DNA of 64,000 bases from Epiperipatus broadwayi (GCA_028023455.1 JAQFVV010012511.1:1056001-1120000), one strand, 5' to 3'. Positions 50,185-62,030 are shown, counted from the first letter of the stretch. Notes: generated from the sequence alone by a model not told the origin. Made by a program: numbers and translations.

Positions 50185-51439
50185 ATAAATGCAATAATAA
50201 ATGTTAACATTTCTTATGTATTTAAATTTCTTCACTCATTTTATTTGTCATCAATACATTTATTTGTAAATAATTGATATTATTTTATTAAAGATATTTC
50301 TTTTATTGCAAAATATGATTTTCTTGATTTTATTTAATATATTCTAATTGAATTCAAAAATAAATAGGAAGACTTTATTGTTTATCAATTATTTTTTGTT
50401 TTTGCCCAGTGATACATACTAAGTATTTTAATAAAGCTGGTAAACTATACATCGTATTTCCATCATCATGAATTTAATACAAAATTAATGTAATGTTTTA
50501 TTTTATTTTTTTTTTAAATGTAAATTCTTAGAAATCTTATGTGGCAGTTATAACTTGTTAAAATAATTTTATAAATAAAAGAAATAATAAAATCTTGAAT
50601 CAGGTCAATAGTAATTATATTCTATTGAAAATTGAATGTATAAAATTTAAAAAATAAAAAAAATTGTAATTTTATTATCCATGTTACAGTAATAAAATTT
50701 CTTTACATTCTTTACTGGTATTTATACATAGTTTATTGTTAAAGCTATATTTTTTGTAAAATTTACTGTGTACAAAGTTTATTTTAAAATTTACAAATAA
50801 TTTATCTGCAATTAATTTTATTTTGTTTACAGTATTAGATATAAAATATTTTAAATATTAAAGTAATGTTGTAATGATAAAAGTTGTAATTATTTTATAT
50901 TTGTTGAAAGATGTAAGCTTTGAACAGTCAAGTTATGTTTAAACTGTATGTTCTGTTGGTCAATAAAAAATTACAGATAATTTAACATAAATCTTTGTTT
51001 ATTTTTATTAACTTATTTCTTTTAAAAAGCATCCATTATTATATCTTTTTTTTTTAAAAATAGTTTTTCTTTAAAGCCTATAAAGCAGTTATTAACTTCC
51101 TTCTAAATATTTCCTATTAAGATAGCTAAAGCAGCCTTTAAATATCCCTCTGCAGATTAAAAGGCTTATCGGTAAAGAAATAATGAAGGAAAAGATATTC
51201 TCAGATTTGACCATTGTTGTGTGTTGTTTACCTTATGAGTTGTTTTTCATTTTTGTCTTAATGCTCATTTATCAATATATTCCTAAATCCAAACTGCTTT
51301 TTAGACAAAAATTAGTTCATCATAATTACCACAAAGCATTCACTTTGGATAAATCACAAATTGTTTCTTTTTTAAATTCAAGTTTTCTCGTCATAAAATA
51401 TTATACTAGAGTAAATATAAGCAATAACAAATATACTCT
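50185..51439. other. AT-rich stretch before the Penelope-like relic
   Basis: An 86-residue frame at 51183-51443 directly precedes the relic and might be its decayed upstream RT part, but I see no motif in it. Confidence 0.35.
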
Positions 51440-52450
51440 GTGATGAAGAATTGTCTATTATATGGGAAAAATTAATTTATAATAATAACTTACAAATCAG
51501 AACAACTCTTTCTATTGATAGCTTAATGGAATTATTAATATTACTTTTATTACAATATGGAATTCTTCCAACAAAATTTAAGAATTGCTATGGGCTCATC
51601 ACTGCCACCACTGATAATTAAAATTTACATAGAAGAACTTGAAACTACAGCCATAAATACTAATCCTTATTTACTCTAAAATTTGTTTTTGTTATGTTAA
51701 TGATATATTTGTTGTATGGCCACATGGTGAAGTACTATTGCAAACATTCTGGACAAATATCAATATATCTTCAATTAAATTCAGATAAAATCAGAGCGAG
51801 AACAAAGATTGACATTCTTAGATGTTCTTGTGATAAGATTCCCTCATGGCAAAATAAAAACTACACATTATAGAACTACCCCCCCCCCCCCAAACAAAAA
51901 TATTTAACATATATGTCCAATCACATCAGAAACATAAAACATAAAATTATGCTCTCGCTATGGAACAGAGCAAAAGAAATTTGTTTAGAAACCAATGAGT
52001 TGAAAAAAAGAAAAGATCCACATGGAACAAACTCTCATGAAGAATAGTTAATCTAGTCATTAAGTAAATCTTAAATAGATAACAAAAAAAAATATATATA
52101 AAAAAACACTATTTGTACAGCACCTCATCCATATGAACCAGAAATAACAGACAAACTAATGAAAATCTGTAATCAATGTAACAAAAGTTTTCCAAAGCCA
52201 TGCCACATTACAAGGAATTTTAACATCTACAAAACCTAAAGTTGAAATACTGGAAAAGAAAATCTGTATCTATGAAGTGTCATGAATATGAAAGGATATA
52301 TACATTGGTGAAATGAGTCACCTCATTGAAAAGTTATTGAAAGTGCAAAGAGAAAAAGATGTATCAAAAGGAATTGTCAATTACATTCTTTGGCAGTATT
52401 TAAGAAAAACTAAACAAACAGAAGTTTAGGACTGATTTAAAAGCAAACTT
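51440..52450 (+). pseudogene. Penelope-like element: RT and GIY-YIG endonuclease relic
   Basis: Reading across frames, the order of Penelope-like polyprotein blocks is preserved. TTLSIDSLMELL comes first, then FQQNLRIAMGSSLPPLIIKIYIEE (motif B region, about 51560). CYVNDIFVVWPHG follows (about 51690; the usual YVDD has become YVND), then LTFLDVLVIRFPHGK (about 51810) and YMSNHIRNIKHKIMLSLWNRAKEIC (about 51915). Further on, CIYEV and DIYIGEMSHLIEKLLK (about 52264-52340) match a GIY-YIG nuclease (GIYE, YIGE). Multiple stops and shifts and the mutated catalytic Asp show it is dead. Such elements use this RT and nuclease to retropose, and in many animals they carry hammerhead ribozymes, which links this relic to the ribozyme repeats nearby. 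Confidence 0.85.
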
Positions 52451-54160
52451 AAAAAATCAGTTGGTGGAAATGAAAGAAACCCCTAATAATGTTTTTTTCA
52501 GAATGGAAATGTGATCTTAATGCAAAGTTTAAATTAATTTTATGCATAAAAAGAAAAATCTCAGTGTGACTACACTGAAAATGGTGTCAACATAATACCA
52601 TCAAATAAAGTCAACTTGTATAGTATCAAGGCTTAAAGAAAGTATTTCAATGTTTATTAATTGCTTATCCAAAGATTTAAATATGGATTAATCATGATAA
52701 GAATTACAAATACTAGAAATACAGTTGCATAATCAAAAATGCATTATATTAAATGTTCAGAAATGACCAAAATCACCAATAATTATTGAGAGGAATTTAA
52801 TTATTGATATAGGAGATAATGAGTTCAGCTTATTTCTAGATAAATTTAGATGATATCATTGTATACAAAATATTGGGGTTTGTAATAATTTATTTTAGTA
52901 TCACATATTTAAATTTAGTAGAATTAGAAAAGTATAATGCAAAACATATTATCATAGCTGTAAAATTTGAATTACTTAAGAGATTAATTTTGTTGGAATA
53001 TGTATTGGAAATGCAAGTATGACAGTAAAAGTCAATAACAAAATGTATCAAAAGTTGAATTTCTATACTTATTTTAATAAAGTGCATCATATGCCACTCC
53101 TGTTAGTTGTGTTTCATGCCTCCTGAGAATGCTTGCCAAAAAATATACAGTTTTTATAATATCCAAAACTCATAAATGCATTGACTATTCATCAAATAAG
53201 CATTTGGCTTACAAAATGGAAATAAGATATCACTAAGAGTTCCTATGACATATTACTCAATGGTTAGAATTAAAAACAACACGTAATTTGAAATCTCACG
53301 ATTTTTGAAAAATTGCTTTATATCTGATGTGTTCTATAACATATTCTGAAAAAAAAAAAAAATTAGCACAAATGTGGTATGTGAATAAATATCTTATAGC
53401 CTTATGAAATAATATGGAAGTAAATTAATTCTTATAATACATAAAGCTAATGTATTAATTAACTTGCAATACAGAAGAATTTCTTGATCCTAAACCATAT
53501 TTAGCCTACAGACTAGACATGAATGGTGAAATTATAGATGTTGAAGAATTATGAATGAAGAAACAAAGTCAGAAACTTTCATTACATTTTTCCAGATACT
53601 CAAAACAAAAACTACTTGAAAATTTTAAATTAAAAAAAAAATCTCTCTCTGTAAAAGATGTTCTTCAGCCTATTAAAGAATATATCTTTCTTAATCAATT
53701 ACTTAAATCTTAAAGACCACTGATGCCATCATGGTTTCTGCATAATCTTAATTTCAAACAAATAATTTAGTAATGTGGGCATATAACACTGGAATTGAAA
53801 ATTTTTGAAGTATATTAATATAGATATCTTTCTAGTACAATCCTTTTCAAGAGCTTGCAGATTGTGCAATAAAAATGTTGATATCTCCTCACTCCAATCC
53901 CAATGTTAAAAGACTGTTTAATAGCATAAACAATATTAAATCAAGATTATGAACAAAATATAATTGAAGCTCTTGCATGCAATTTTGTGTATATAATTAG
54001 TTTAATAAAACACAACAAATGTTGCTCTATCTATGAACTCTAATTAAACGCTATTGGATCATTAGTAGCACATATTAAATGCTCTTCTAATAACACACAC
54101 CATAAAATCACAATATGAATCATCTACAAAGCTGGGGGGATGTCAGAAAGATTAATAAGT
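52451..54160. other. Decayed, unassigned sequence
   Basis: Fragments such as GAAGAATTTCTTGATCC (53475) and TTAGCCTACAGACTAGACATG (53501) look like an old coding sequence broken by stops, perhaps another transposon protein. No family can be named. Confidence 0.3.
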
Positions 54161-54260
54161 GCATTGGTGGGCGAGAGGTCAGCAACAGCTGCTTTACAAG
54201 CTGTTGTCCTGGGTTAGTGGGTTCGCTTCCTGGCTGATGCTATGACACATGAGGAAAAAA
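54161..54260 (+). repeat. tRNA-derived SINE with internal insertion
   Basis: GGTGGGCGAGAGGTCAGC (A-box-like), GGGTTCGCTTCC (B box), then GGCTGATGCTATGACACAT and an A-rich tail. An extra TCCTGGGTTAGT precedes the B box compared with the other copies. Confidence 0.75.
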
Positions 54261-54580
54261 AATCTTTTTTTAAAGGAAATTCATAACATTTGAATGCTCT
54301 GAATTCTAATATATTAAGTACTAGTGTATGAATTTTCATAGCACTTATATTTCAGCTATAACAGTATAAAATGTAACTATAAATTATGCTATAATTTGCT
54401 ATAAATTTTATTTGGAGCTGGCAATTCTAATGCAAGCATTATATAAAACTAGTGCCCAATGTAGCAAAAACTCTTGTTTTAATAAAAAAAAATTTATAAA
54501 ACAAATGAAAATATTTTTTGATAAGGTATAATTTGAACACTTTATTAAAAACATGCACATTTATTTATTATTATTTTTTC

Positions 54581-54654
54581 CATACATCAAAGCACCTGCC
54601 AGGAAGGAAACCCGCGACAACTGTCTGCGAGCAACTGCTTGCTTGCAAGGCAGT
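54581..54654 (-). repeat. tRNA-derived SINE, 5'-truncated
   Basis: The minus strand has GCTTGCAAGCAAGCAGTTGC, GGGTTTCCTTCC (mutated B box) and GCAGGTGCTTTGATGTATG followed by A-rich DNA. The A-box half is missing. Confidence 0.65.
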
Positions 54655-54709
54655 TTTTTTTTGTTTTGCTGCTGTGTACATGAAATTGTACTGCAAAAGT
54701 TTTCATGTG

Positions 54710-55393
54710 ATGTGATGTGATGTGATGTATTATGGCTTCTCCTTAAACGAAGTCAAGAATATCTCAGCAATTAAGCCCAGATAAACCTGTTAGCCACTTT
54801 CTTTTACATTCCCCACTCTAAATTTACCCATAATCTGCTCTATCCCATTTCCACAACATAATTTTTGTCAACTCTATAACCTTTATATCTAAATCCCCCT
54901 TATCTTTTCCCAAACCTAGCATAAAAACCAATAATTCACTTTCTGTATAATCACTCTTTTCATATTTATTTTTCCACAACTTCATTATATGTACCCTTTC
55001 TGTTTTCAAACATTTACATTCAATTAACAAATGCCTAATATTTTCAATTCCTTCCTTACATAATTTACAAAATAAATCACCCATATTTTTCCATTTACAT
55101 GTATATTCTTTTGTAGGTAAAGATCCCGTTCGAGCCTTAAACAATAAACTACTTTCCTTACTATTATCATATATTAACTCACGCCTAATATTCTGTTTAT
55201 TTCTATATATATTTAAACTCTTTTTACTCTCCATACTATTTCTCCATCTCTCTAACTCCCTAGTCTTTATTAATAAATTTATTCTTTTATCCCATTCCTT
55301 ACTACTATAACACTCAATAATCCTCTTAACACAATCATCCCATCTTTTGTACAAATATACTTTTAAATGTGCTGACACCTTCAGGAAAATCAC
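54710..55393 (-). pseudogene. LINE family C C-terminal domain, open frame
   Basis: A 189-codon uninterrupted frame, 55393-54824, encodes the C-terminal region of a non-LTR polyprotein. It has RELERWRNSMESKKSLNIY, then FKARTGSLPTKEYTCKWKN. A zinc knuckle (FCKLCKEGIENIRHLLIEC, C-x2-C-x8-H-x4-C) comes next, and the frame ends LELTKIMLWKWDRA-like. The 3' UTR follows, with a (GTGAT)n tail read as ATCAC repeats at 54713-54728. It lacks the RT and endonuclease, so it is a 5'-truncated insertion. The open frame across the whole remaining part suggests recent arrival; two decayed relatives lie at 3536 and 29225. Confidence 0.8.
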
Positions 55394-55476
55394 AGTACTA
55401 CTTTTTGATTTAATAATTATTCAAGAAAATTTTTGCAAAGAGTGATATTATAAATTTATTTAATGCACATTGACGT

Positions 55477-55668
55477 AATATTTACTAAGGCAATAAACCT
55501 AAAGCATGTGCAGTTGAAAATGCGAAGGTAGGGACCTCTACAGGTCTTAACCACAAACCACAAGCTTCCAATGCATAAGCTTGTGGTTTGTGGTTAAGAC
55601 CTGTAGAGGTCCCTATCTTTGCATTTTCAACCGCACATGCTTTAGGTTTATTGCTTTAGTAAACATTA
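55477..55668. mobile_element. Palindromic hairpin element, arms of about 91 bp
   Basis: Arms 55477-55567 and 55577-55668 are almost perfect reverse complements (for example CATGTGCAGTTGAAAATGC with GCATTTTCAACCGCACATG). The loop is about 9 bp. Transcription in either direction would give a long, nearly uninterrupted hairpin. There is no similarity to the hammerhead families. Confidence 0.85.
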
Positions 55669-55669
55669 A

Positions 55670-57104
55670 AGAATGATATATAAACAGCACTTTTCCATAG
55701 GGTCATATCATTTGTAAGTTATTTTGGACTGGTCAAAATATTCATATTTTTGAAGATTGAATCTACCTATCATCTGGATGGTCATCCTCATCTTTTTTTT
55801 TTTAATATCTTTTTTTAAAAACATTATATAGTTGCTTTTTTTAATAAATCAAATCTGTTCATAATAAAATAAAAATACTTCCTCTGCTCATTTATGCTTC
55901 AAGATTAAATTCAAATTTTATGTGTTCACAGATTTGTTAATTTTCCTTGATGTTCTTGAAGTTATCAAACATTGTCACTTGCACTACAGTTCAAAAGCAT
56001 CAATAGTTTAAATGAATCTAAAAGTAACTTTTATTTATAACTTCACACGTTTAATATTATATACACAGGCGGCCACAAGGCTGGTAGTAAATGATAAGTT
56101 GGTCGAATGTTTTTATAAGAGGAAAGTGAAATTTTAGTTAAAGATCTGAGGTAAATTAATGTGTAAGTAGAAAGATCATTGTGAAAAAATAAAATCATCG
56201 AAAGATACTTTGTAATATATAGAGAAATGACTGATGATAAAAAACAATAGAGAGCCATGACTTGACAAGATATTAAAGGTTTATCAGGGAAAAAATTTTT
56301 TAGTAAAAAATATTAAAGACACAATTTTAATGAGTTTCTGCAAAAACTTCAATGAGCCTTTATGTTGTATTTGTCTGTCATTCCTATGCCCTAGATTTAA
56401 AAAAGGGTTGAGCAAGCTTGAAACTTTTTTCAGTTTTAAATCAGTTTTTTTCCCGGCATTAAAGCCTGCTTGATAACAATCTAATATTATTAATAAGTAT
56501 ATTTTTCCTATTCTTTTCTAGAAAGGCTATCATTCAAATGCTCTCACTTAACATTTGGCACTTATGATAAGTAACACTAACACATTCCATTTTACTCTTC
56601 ATCTAAGATGAAATGTTGGAGGCCTTTGGCCTGGAGTAGGCTATTTGACTTTTGAATTATTAGTGTTTCATGAAAAACACATTTCTGGATTTTGTTCTTT
56701 TTTTAATTATCTTTTCCTTTCAAATATTTATTAAATAAGTACTATGTCTGACAATTATAAATACATGATAAATTAAAAGGGGAAGGTAGAATTACAAACA
56801 TAAAAAAGGATATATAAAGTGTACCTGAGGATAAATAAATATAAGATATATTGTGGGTAAGAGATAAACCTGTACACCTGGACTACTGTGAACACACAAG
56901 TAAGCCATTAAACTCACCCATCTTACTCTTTCACTTTAAAAAAGATTTGATAGACAGTGTTTGCAAAATGCTGTAAAAATAATGATATGTTATGAATTAT
57001 ATTTTTAAAAGAAAGAAATGCTTAGGATTTTTAATGAATGTGGGTTGAAAATGAGTACAATACAAATTTTAAAAAAAGAAAAAGAATAAAGATTTATTTA
57101 ATAG
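55670..57104. other. AT-rich non-coding stretch
   Basis: No gene, RNA or repeat supported. Confidence 0.4.
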
Positions 57105-57112
57105 AGCTAAAG

Positions 57113-57511
57113 CAGGGGTTCCCAAACCTATGCCCATGGGCACCATAGTGCCCGCAGACCATTTTACGTGTGCCCACCGCTATCCGAATCCGATAAAAAA
57201 TTATTTATCTGATACAAATAAATTTAATTTTTAAATTTTCTTATAAATTATTGTATTATATTGTAATCAAATTGTAGGGCACACTATACTTTTATAGCGT
57301 AAAAATATAAATGTTAATTATATGTTAAAATTTTAATTTTGAAATAAATATTTTTTTGTACATTATGTGTATTATTAACAATATCCAACTATAAATTTAC
57401 ATTGAAAAAATAAATGGTGCCCGCAATCTGGTTGAAAAACATAAATGGTGCTCGTCACCTGGCCGGTATTATAGAATGTGCTCTTAAGTGCAAAAAGGTT
57501 GGGGAACCCTG
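57113..57511. mobile_element. hAT-type MITE 3
   Basis: 399 bp. The ends are CAGGGGTTCCCAAACCT and AGGTTGGGGAACCCTG, inverted. The 8 bp duplication is AGCTAAAG at 57105-57112 and 57512-57519, perfect. TGGTGCCCGCA and GTGCTCGTC motifs recur inside each end. The CAGGGGTTCCC terminus is classic for hAT-superfamily elements. Confidence 0.95.
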
Positions 57512-57519
57512 AGCTAAAG

Positions 57520-57839
57520 AAATGACAAAATATAATTTTAAAAAAATATGTAAAAGCTCTGGAAAAAAATAAGAGAAATAAAAAATTAAAAGATGACTTA
57601 GCACAAAAATAAAAATAGTCCAATGGCTGTCACTAGAAAAGTCATATGACATTGGGAGCTAGAAATAAAAAAATTGAACTGCTACTTACGGACCTCCACC
57701 TCTATCACAATACTAAACCATGCAAGGCATAGTATAGAAAAAGATAAAATAATAGACAATTAAAGTAAACAGCAGTTACTTTTATGTTTTAATAATTATA
57801 GCAGGCCAATGTAAATATGAAAGATGGAAATATTATTTT
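57520..57839. other. Non-coding spacer
   Basis: No feature seen. Confidence 0.3.
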
Positions 57840-58110
57840 AAAAACTAGAAAAATAAAGGGAATAATGTAGAGAATAAAAAATGTACATTATGCAGATGAA
57901 GTGGAAATGTTGAATACATAATTATAGAATGAATATTTTTGAAAAAATAAAAGACCATGAATAATATATTATTGAAATGAGAAATTTGGATAATATGTTA
58001 ATGAGAATAGGTATTTGGGGAAGGAAAAGTATTAATGTATCCACAAAAGATTTAAAAAAATATATAAAATAAATGAAATAAAGAAAGTTAGGTTGGAAAA
58101 ATCAGTGCAG
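57840..58110 (+). pseudogene. LINE tail with zinc-knuckle remnant
   Basis: TGTACATTATGCAGATGAAG (57882) reads as CTLC followed by a broken VEYIIIE block. This is the same C-x2-C...H-x-C region as in family C, with the His replaced. LGIWGRKSIN and NVSTKDLKKYIK-like text follows. It is a distinct, more decayed LINE copy. Confidence 0.5.
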
Positions 58111-58119
58111 AAAACAATT

Positions 58120-59905
58120 CTATTAACATTCTGTATTACTTGCAAGTGGGGGTGGGGTGTTTGTCATATTAAAAAATCAAAATTTTAACAATACGAAAAA
58201 TATAAATTTGTACACAAAAATAATAAACACATTACAATACTAAATAAAAACAGATAGTTGTGAATTTTTTTCAGTATTCTCCCATTGTAAACACCACCAC
58301 TAGTACTGGAAAAAGATACAGCTTTCTGCCATTGCGATCATAGGCAGCAGGTCTAATATATAAGTACCTTGATTTGTAATGAGAAAATAAAATAGAAAGA
58401 AATAATAGTCAGTTATTTGTCTGCCTGTCTGTTTATCTACCTACCTATTAACTACATAACCACACCTACTTACCTACCTACTACCTACTCACCTTATCTT
58501 TACATATATATTTAAAAGTCCTTATACTGTTATCGCATTGCTTCTATTAAATCTTTATAAAAAATATTCACAAGGCTTTATTGATACTTGATAGTTTCAA
58601 ATGATTAACATTTTTTTTTTTCAGAACTGAAAAATAATTATATTACAATTATTTTTATATAAACACACAATCACCTTTTCTAGTATACATGTATATGCAT
58701 ATATGGTTATCATTTCTAATAATATTCCAAAATATATTACGTAGATTTTTAACAAATCCCATTAATTAAAAATTTAAAACATTAATTAATACCTATAAAT
58801 TCATGTGTAAACACATAAACAAAACATATATAAACTATGTATCTATTTATAAATAATATAATTATATATTTGTGTACCTTAAATATGATATGTTATTAAT
58901 AATTTTATTATTTATTTTTTAACAAAATTAATAGTAATTATACATTTGATTATTTCTATCATCTAATATTGTTAAGCGTTTTTAGAAAAATACATTTAGC
59001 TGTTACCAACAGCAAACATGTTAATCCATAACAGTTTAAGTAACAGTATTATCTTTTCTTCAGGTGCTTGGGTCTGATCAAAGACCTCAGACCCTCATAT
59101 TCAGAATTATTGAATTTACGATGATAATCTAACCAATTAGACTATTCTACCAAAAACAACAATCAATAGCAATTTCATATAAGTTCTTTCTCCATTTTTA
59201 TTAAGAGCAAGGTTAAATGAGTGGGTTTCCAAACACTATAAGTTATCACACTAAGTTGACTTTTAAAGTTAGTTGGCATCATCAATTTAACAGCTTTTCA
59301 AATTTTTTTCTTTTTACTTTATCTTCTCTATTACCATTCATTAACCTTGCTATTAAAAAAAAAAATAGAAATCAGAAGAACATCATAGATGAGTATATAA
59401 ATTTCTAATGACTGATCCTAGTTGATTAGATTGACATCTTAAATTAAGTAAGTATTCATGAATTTAAGTATTCATGGTTCAATTCTCATACCAGTACCAT
59501 TATTAGTCAGGCCAGAAATATCTGAAGAGAAGAGGAGAATTGTACCACTTGAAATGTAAATTAATCTGTATATTATTATTAACAGATGAATATATTTGAA
59601 ACGTTTAAATAAAATTCAAATTTTTGCAAAGACATTCAACAATTAATACTAGATAATGAAAATAATCCAGCATGTAATTACAGCTAAAATGCTATCATTA
59701 CATACTTTCAGATAAACCCATAATTATTAGTATATTATGTTTTAGTATATATAATTATATTATTGTCTATAAATATAAATATGTACATCATACATGATTG
59801 GTTTATATATTTGCACATAAATATATATAGTATTAAATATTTTTAATTGATAAAATTTGTTAAGAATGTTTATATTATCTTATTATCTGCTTGGGATGAT
59901 ATATA
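58120..59905. other. AT-rich non-coding stretch
   Basis: Contains a TACC-type simple repeat near 58437-58490 (CTACCTACCTATTAAC). No gene supported. Confidence 0.4.
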
Positions 59906-59965
59906 TATGTTATATATAGAGTAAGTTAAAAACAAACTCTTATGAAGCTTCAAAAATACCCTCAA

Positions 59966-60005
59966 CCTCAGACCACGGTTTCTGCCTCTAGCGTCATCAG
60001 TGAGG
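59966..60005 (-). ncRNA. Hammerhead ribozyme, R1 unit 1
   Basis: Minus strand: CCTCA, CTGATGA, stem II CGC...GCA (first pair C-A), GAAA, stem III ACCGTGGT, C, TGAGG. Stem I has five perfect pairs. Confidence 0.7.
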
Positions 60006-60334
60006 TGCTAGGGAATAAAAATACTAGAACTAGTCCAGAATTTTATCAATGCCTAACTATTGAGAAGAAAATCTGAAACTTTCAGACATTTAAATGTCCA
60101 AAAATCCAGCTATCTAACTCAAATAGCCGTATGGGACTGAACTAAGTTCAGATACACCATATATTAATAGCTCTAGCAATATAAAATCGACAAAGCATTA
60201 ATAGCAAAAAACTAAAATTAAATTGATAAAAAATCAAGTCATATGACCTAATTTTAATAAAGCTCCTATTTACAAATGTTATATATAGAGTAAGTTAAAA
60301 ACAAACTCTTATGAAGCTTCAAAAATACCCTCAA

Positions 60335-60374
60335 CCTCAGACCGCGGTTTCTGCCTCTAGCGTCATCAGTGAGG
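60335..60374 (-). ncRNA. Hammerhead ribozyme, R1 unit 2
   Basis: Same as unit 1 but with stem III ACCGCGGT, perfectly self-complementary. It is exactly 369 bases from the unit 1 core. Confidence 0.72.
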
Positions 60375-60703
60375 TGCTAGGGAATAAAAATACTAGAACT
60401 AGTCCAGCATTTTATCAATGTCTAACTATTGAGAAGAAAATCTGAAACTTTCAGACATTTAAATGTCCAAAAATCCAGCTATCTAACTCAAATAGCCGTA
60501 TGGGACTGAACTAAGTTCAGATACACCATATATTAATAGCTCTAGCAATATAAAATCGCCAAAGCATTAATAGCAAAAAACTAAAATTAAATTGATAAAA
60601 AATCAAGTCATATGACCTAATTTTAATAAAGCTCCTATTTACAAATGTTATATATAGAGTAAGTTAAAAACAAACTCTTATGAAGCTTCAAAAATACCCT
60701 CAA

Positions 60704-60743
60704 CCTCAGACCGCGGTTTCTGCCTCTAGCGTCATCAGTGAGG
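60704..60743 (-). ncRNA. Hammerhead ribozyme, R1 unit 3
   Basis: Identical core to unit 2. Cleavage at successive units would release 369-nt monomers. Confidence 0.72.
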
Positions 60744-61074
60744 TGCTAGGGAATAAAAATACTAGAACTAGTCCAGCATTTTATCAATGCCTAACTATTG
60801 AGAAAAAAATCTGAAACTTTCAGACATTTAAATGTCCAAAAATTGATTTTTTATCAATTTAATTTTAGTTTTTTGCTATTAATGCTTTGGCGATTTTATA
60901 TTGCTAGAGCTATTAATATATGGTGTATCTGAACTTAGTTCAGTCCCATACGGCTATTTGAGTTAGATAGCTGGATTTTTGGACATTTAAATGTCTGAAA
61001 GTTTCAGATTTTCTTCTCAATAGTTAGGCATTGATAAAATGCTGGACTAGTTCTAGTATTTTTATTCCCTAGCA

Positions 61075-61114
61075 CCTCACTGATGACGCTAGAGGCAGAA
61101 ACCGCGGTCTGAGG
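61075..61114 (+). ncRNA. Hammerhead ribozyme, R1 inverted unit
   Basis: CCTCA (61075-61079), CTGATGA (61080-61086), GAAA (61098-61101), stem III ACCGCGGT, predicted cleavage after C61109, then TGAGG. It is on the opposite strand to units 1-3. Confidence 0.72.
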
Positions 61115-61256
61115 TTGAGGGTATTTTTGAAGCTTCATAAGAGTTTGTTTTTAACTTACTCTATATATAACATTTGTAAATAGGAGCTTTATTAAAATTA
61201 GGTCATATGACTTGATTTTTTATCAATTTAAAAAAAAAAAATATATATATATATAT

Positions 61257-62030
61257 TGTAATGGATAGCAGGCACACTAATATCCATCACCATAGGAGCC
61301 ACCAGACATTTAGTCTAGAAAATTATAGTACTGGTGAGAATATCAAGTATAAATGCTTATCACAGCTGTACCATCATTCAAATATCTAAAATTGCATCTA
61401 GATCAGAGAAAGCAGAGATTCTTGGCAAATAGCAATTGGCAGAGTAAACAACAGTAAAAAAAATGCTGAAAAAAATCTAACAATAAACAAAATGAAGTTT
61501 ATTTATGATATAATGCAGTTGAATATGAGAGAGTTCAAATATGACATGATTTAAATATGACAATATTTAAACAAGATAAAGCTCAAATATGACAGAGTTT
61601 GAATATGACAGTTTAAATAAAATGCATTTCAGTAATAATCAACTTTTTTTATGTTAGCATGGAATGCATTTGATACTTGTAGCTTTAAATATTATACTTG
61701 ACAATAAATTTACTTATTATTTTGGAATCTCTGAAGCTTGATAATTACTCTATGATTTATCAAGATATGCACACATATATATTTCACTTTTGCATTAAAC
61801 AACAATCAATAATAATGCAGCTTTAATCCACTATACATGTTCACACATGCAGACCATTACAAAATTAACCCAATACATTGTAAAATATGGAACAACAATA
61901 AACAGGCCTTTTAATCATTCATATTATAAAGGAAAAAATATATAATTCATGGGGAGAAATGTCTCTCCTCAAGCAGGAACCATGCATATCACAAGGAAGT
62001 AAACAAACATATAGCAAATTTACATGGTGG
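61257..62030 (+). repeat. Diverged family A relative
   Basis: Begins TGTAATGGATAG within (TA)n. It shares with A copies the order GCCACC.GACATTT.GTCTAGAAAA (compare GCCATCTAGGCATTTGAGC), then GTCTCTCC.CAAGCAGGAA with AAGTAAACAAAC near 61972-62015. Its right end could not be found; it may extend to about 63760. The level of divergence suggests a sister subfamily. Confidence 0.5.

Larger units (their letters stand above)
59909..61230. mobile_element. R1 hammerhead array: three 369 bp direct units and an inverted copy
   Basis: GTTATATATAGAGTAAG begins at 59909, 60278 and 60647, an exact 369 bp period. The third unit stops at about 60842 and the sequence then runs backwards to about 61230. The inverted arm crosses the unit junction (CTCTATATATAACATTTGTA), so it too derives from a head-to-tail template. 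Units differ at only a few bases. A hammerhead core lies in every unit. Part of the unit (TCAGACATTTAAATGTCC, CCAGCTATC, CTCAAATA) matches R2 at 16350-16400, so R1 and R2 share ancestry. (TA)n lies at both ends. Confidence 0.88.
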
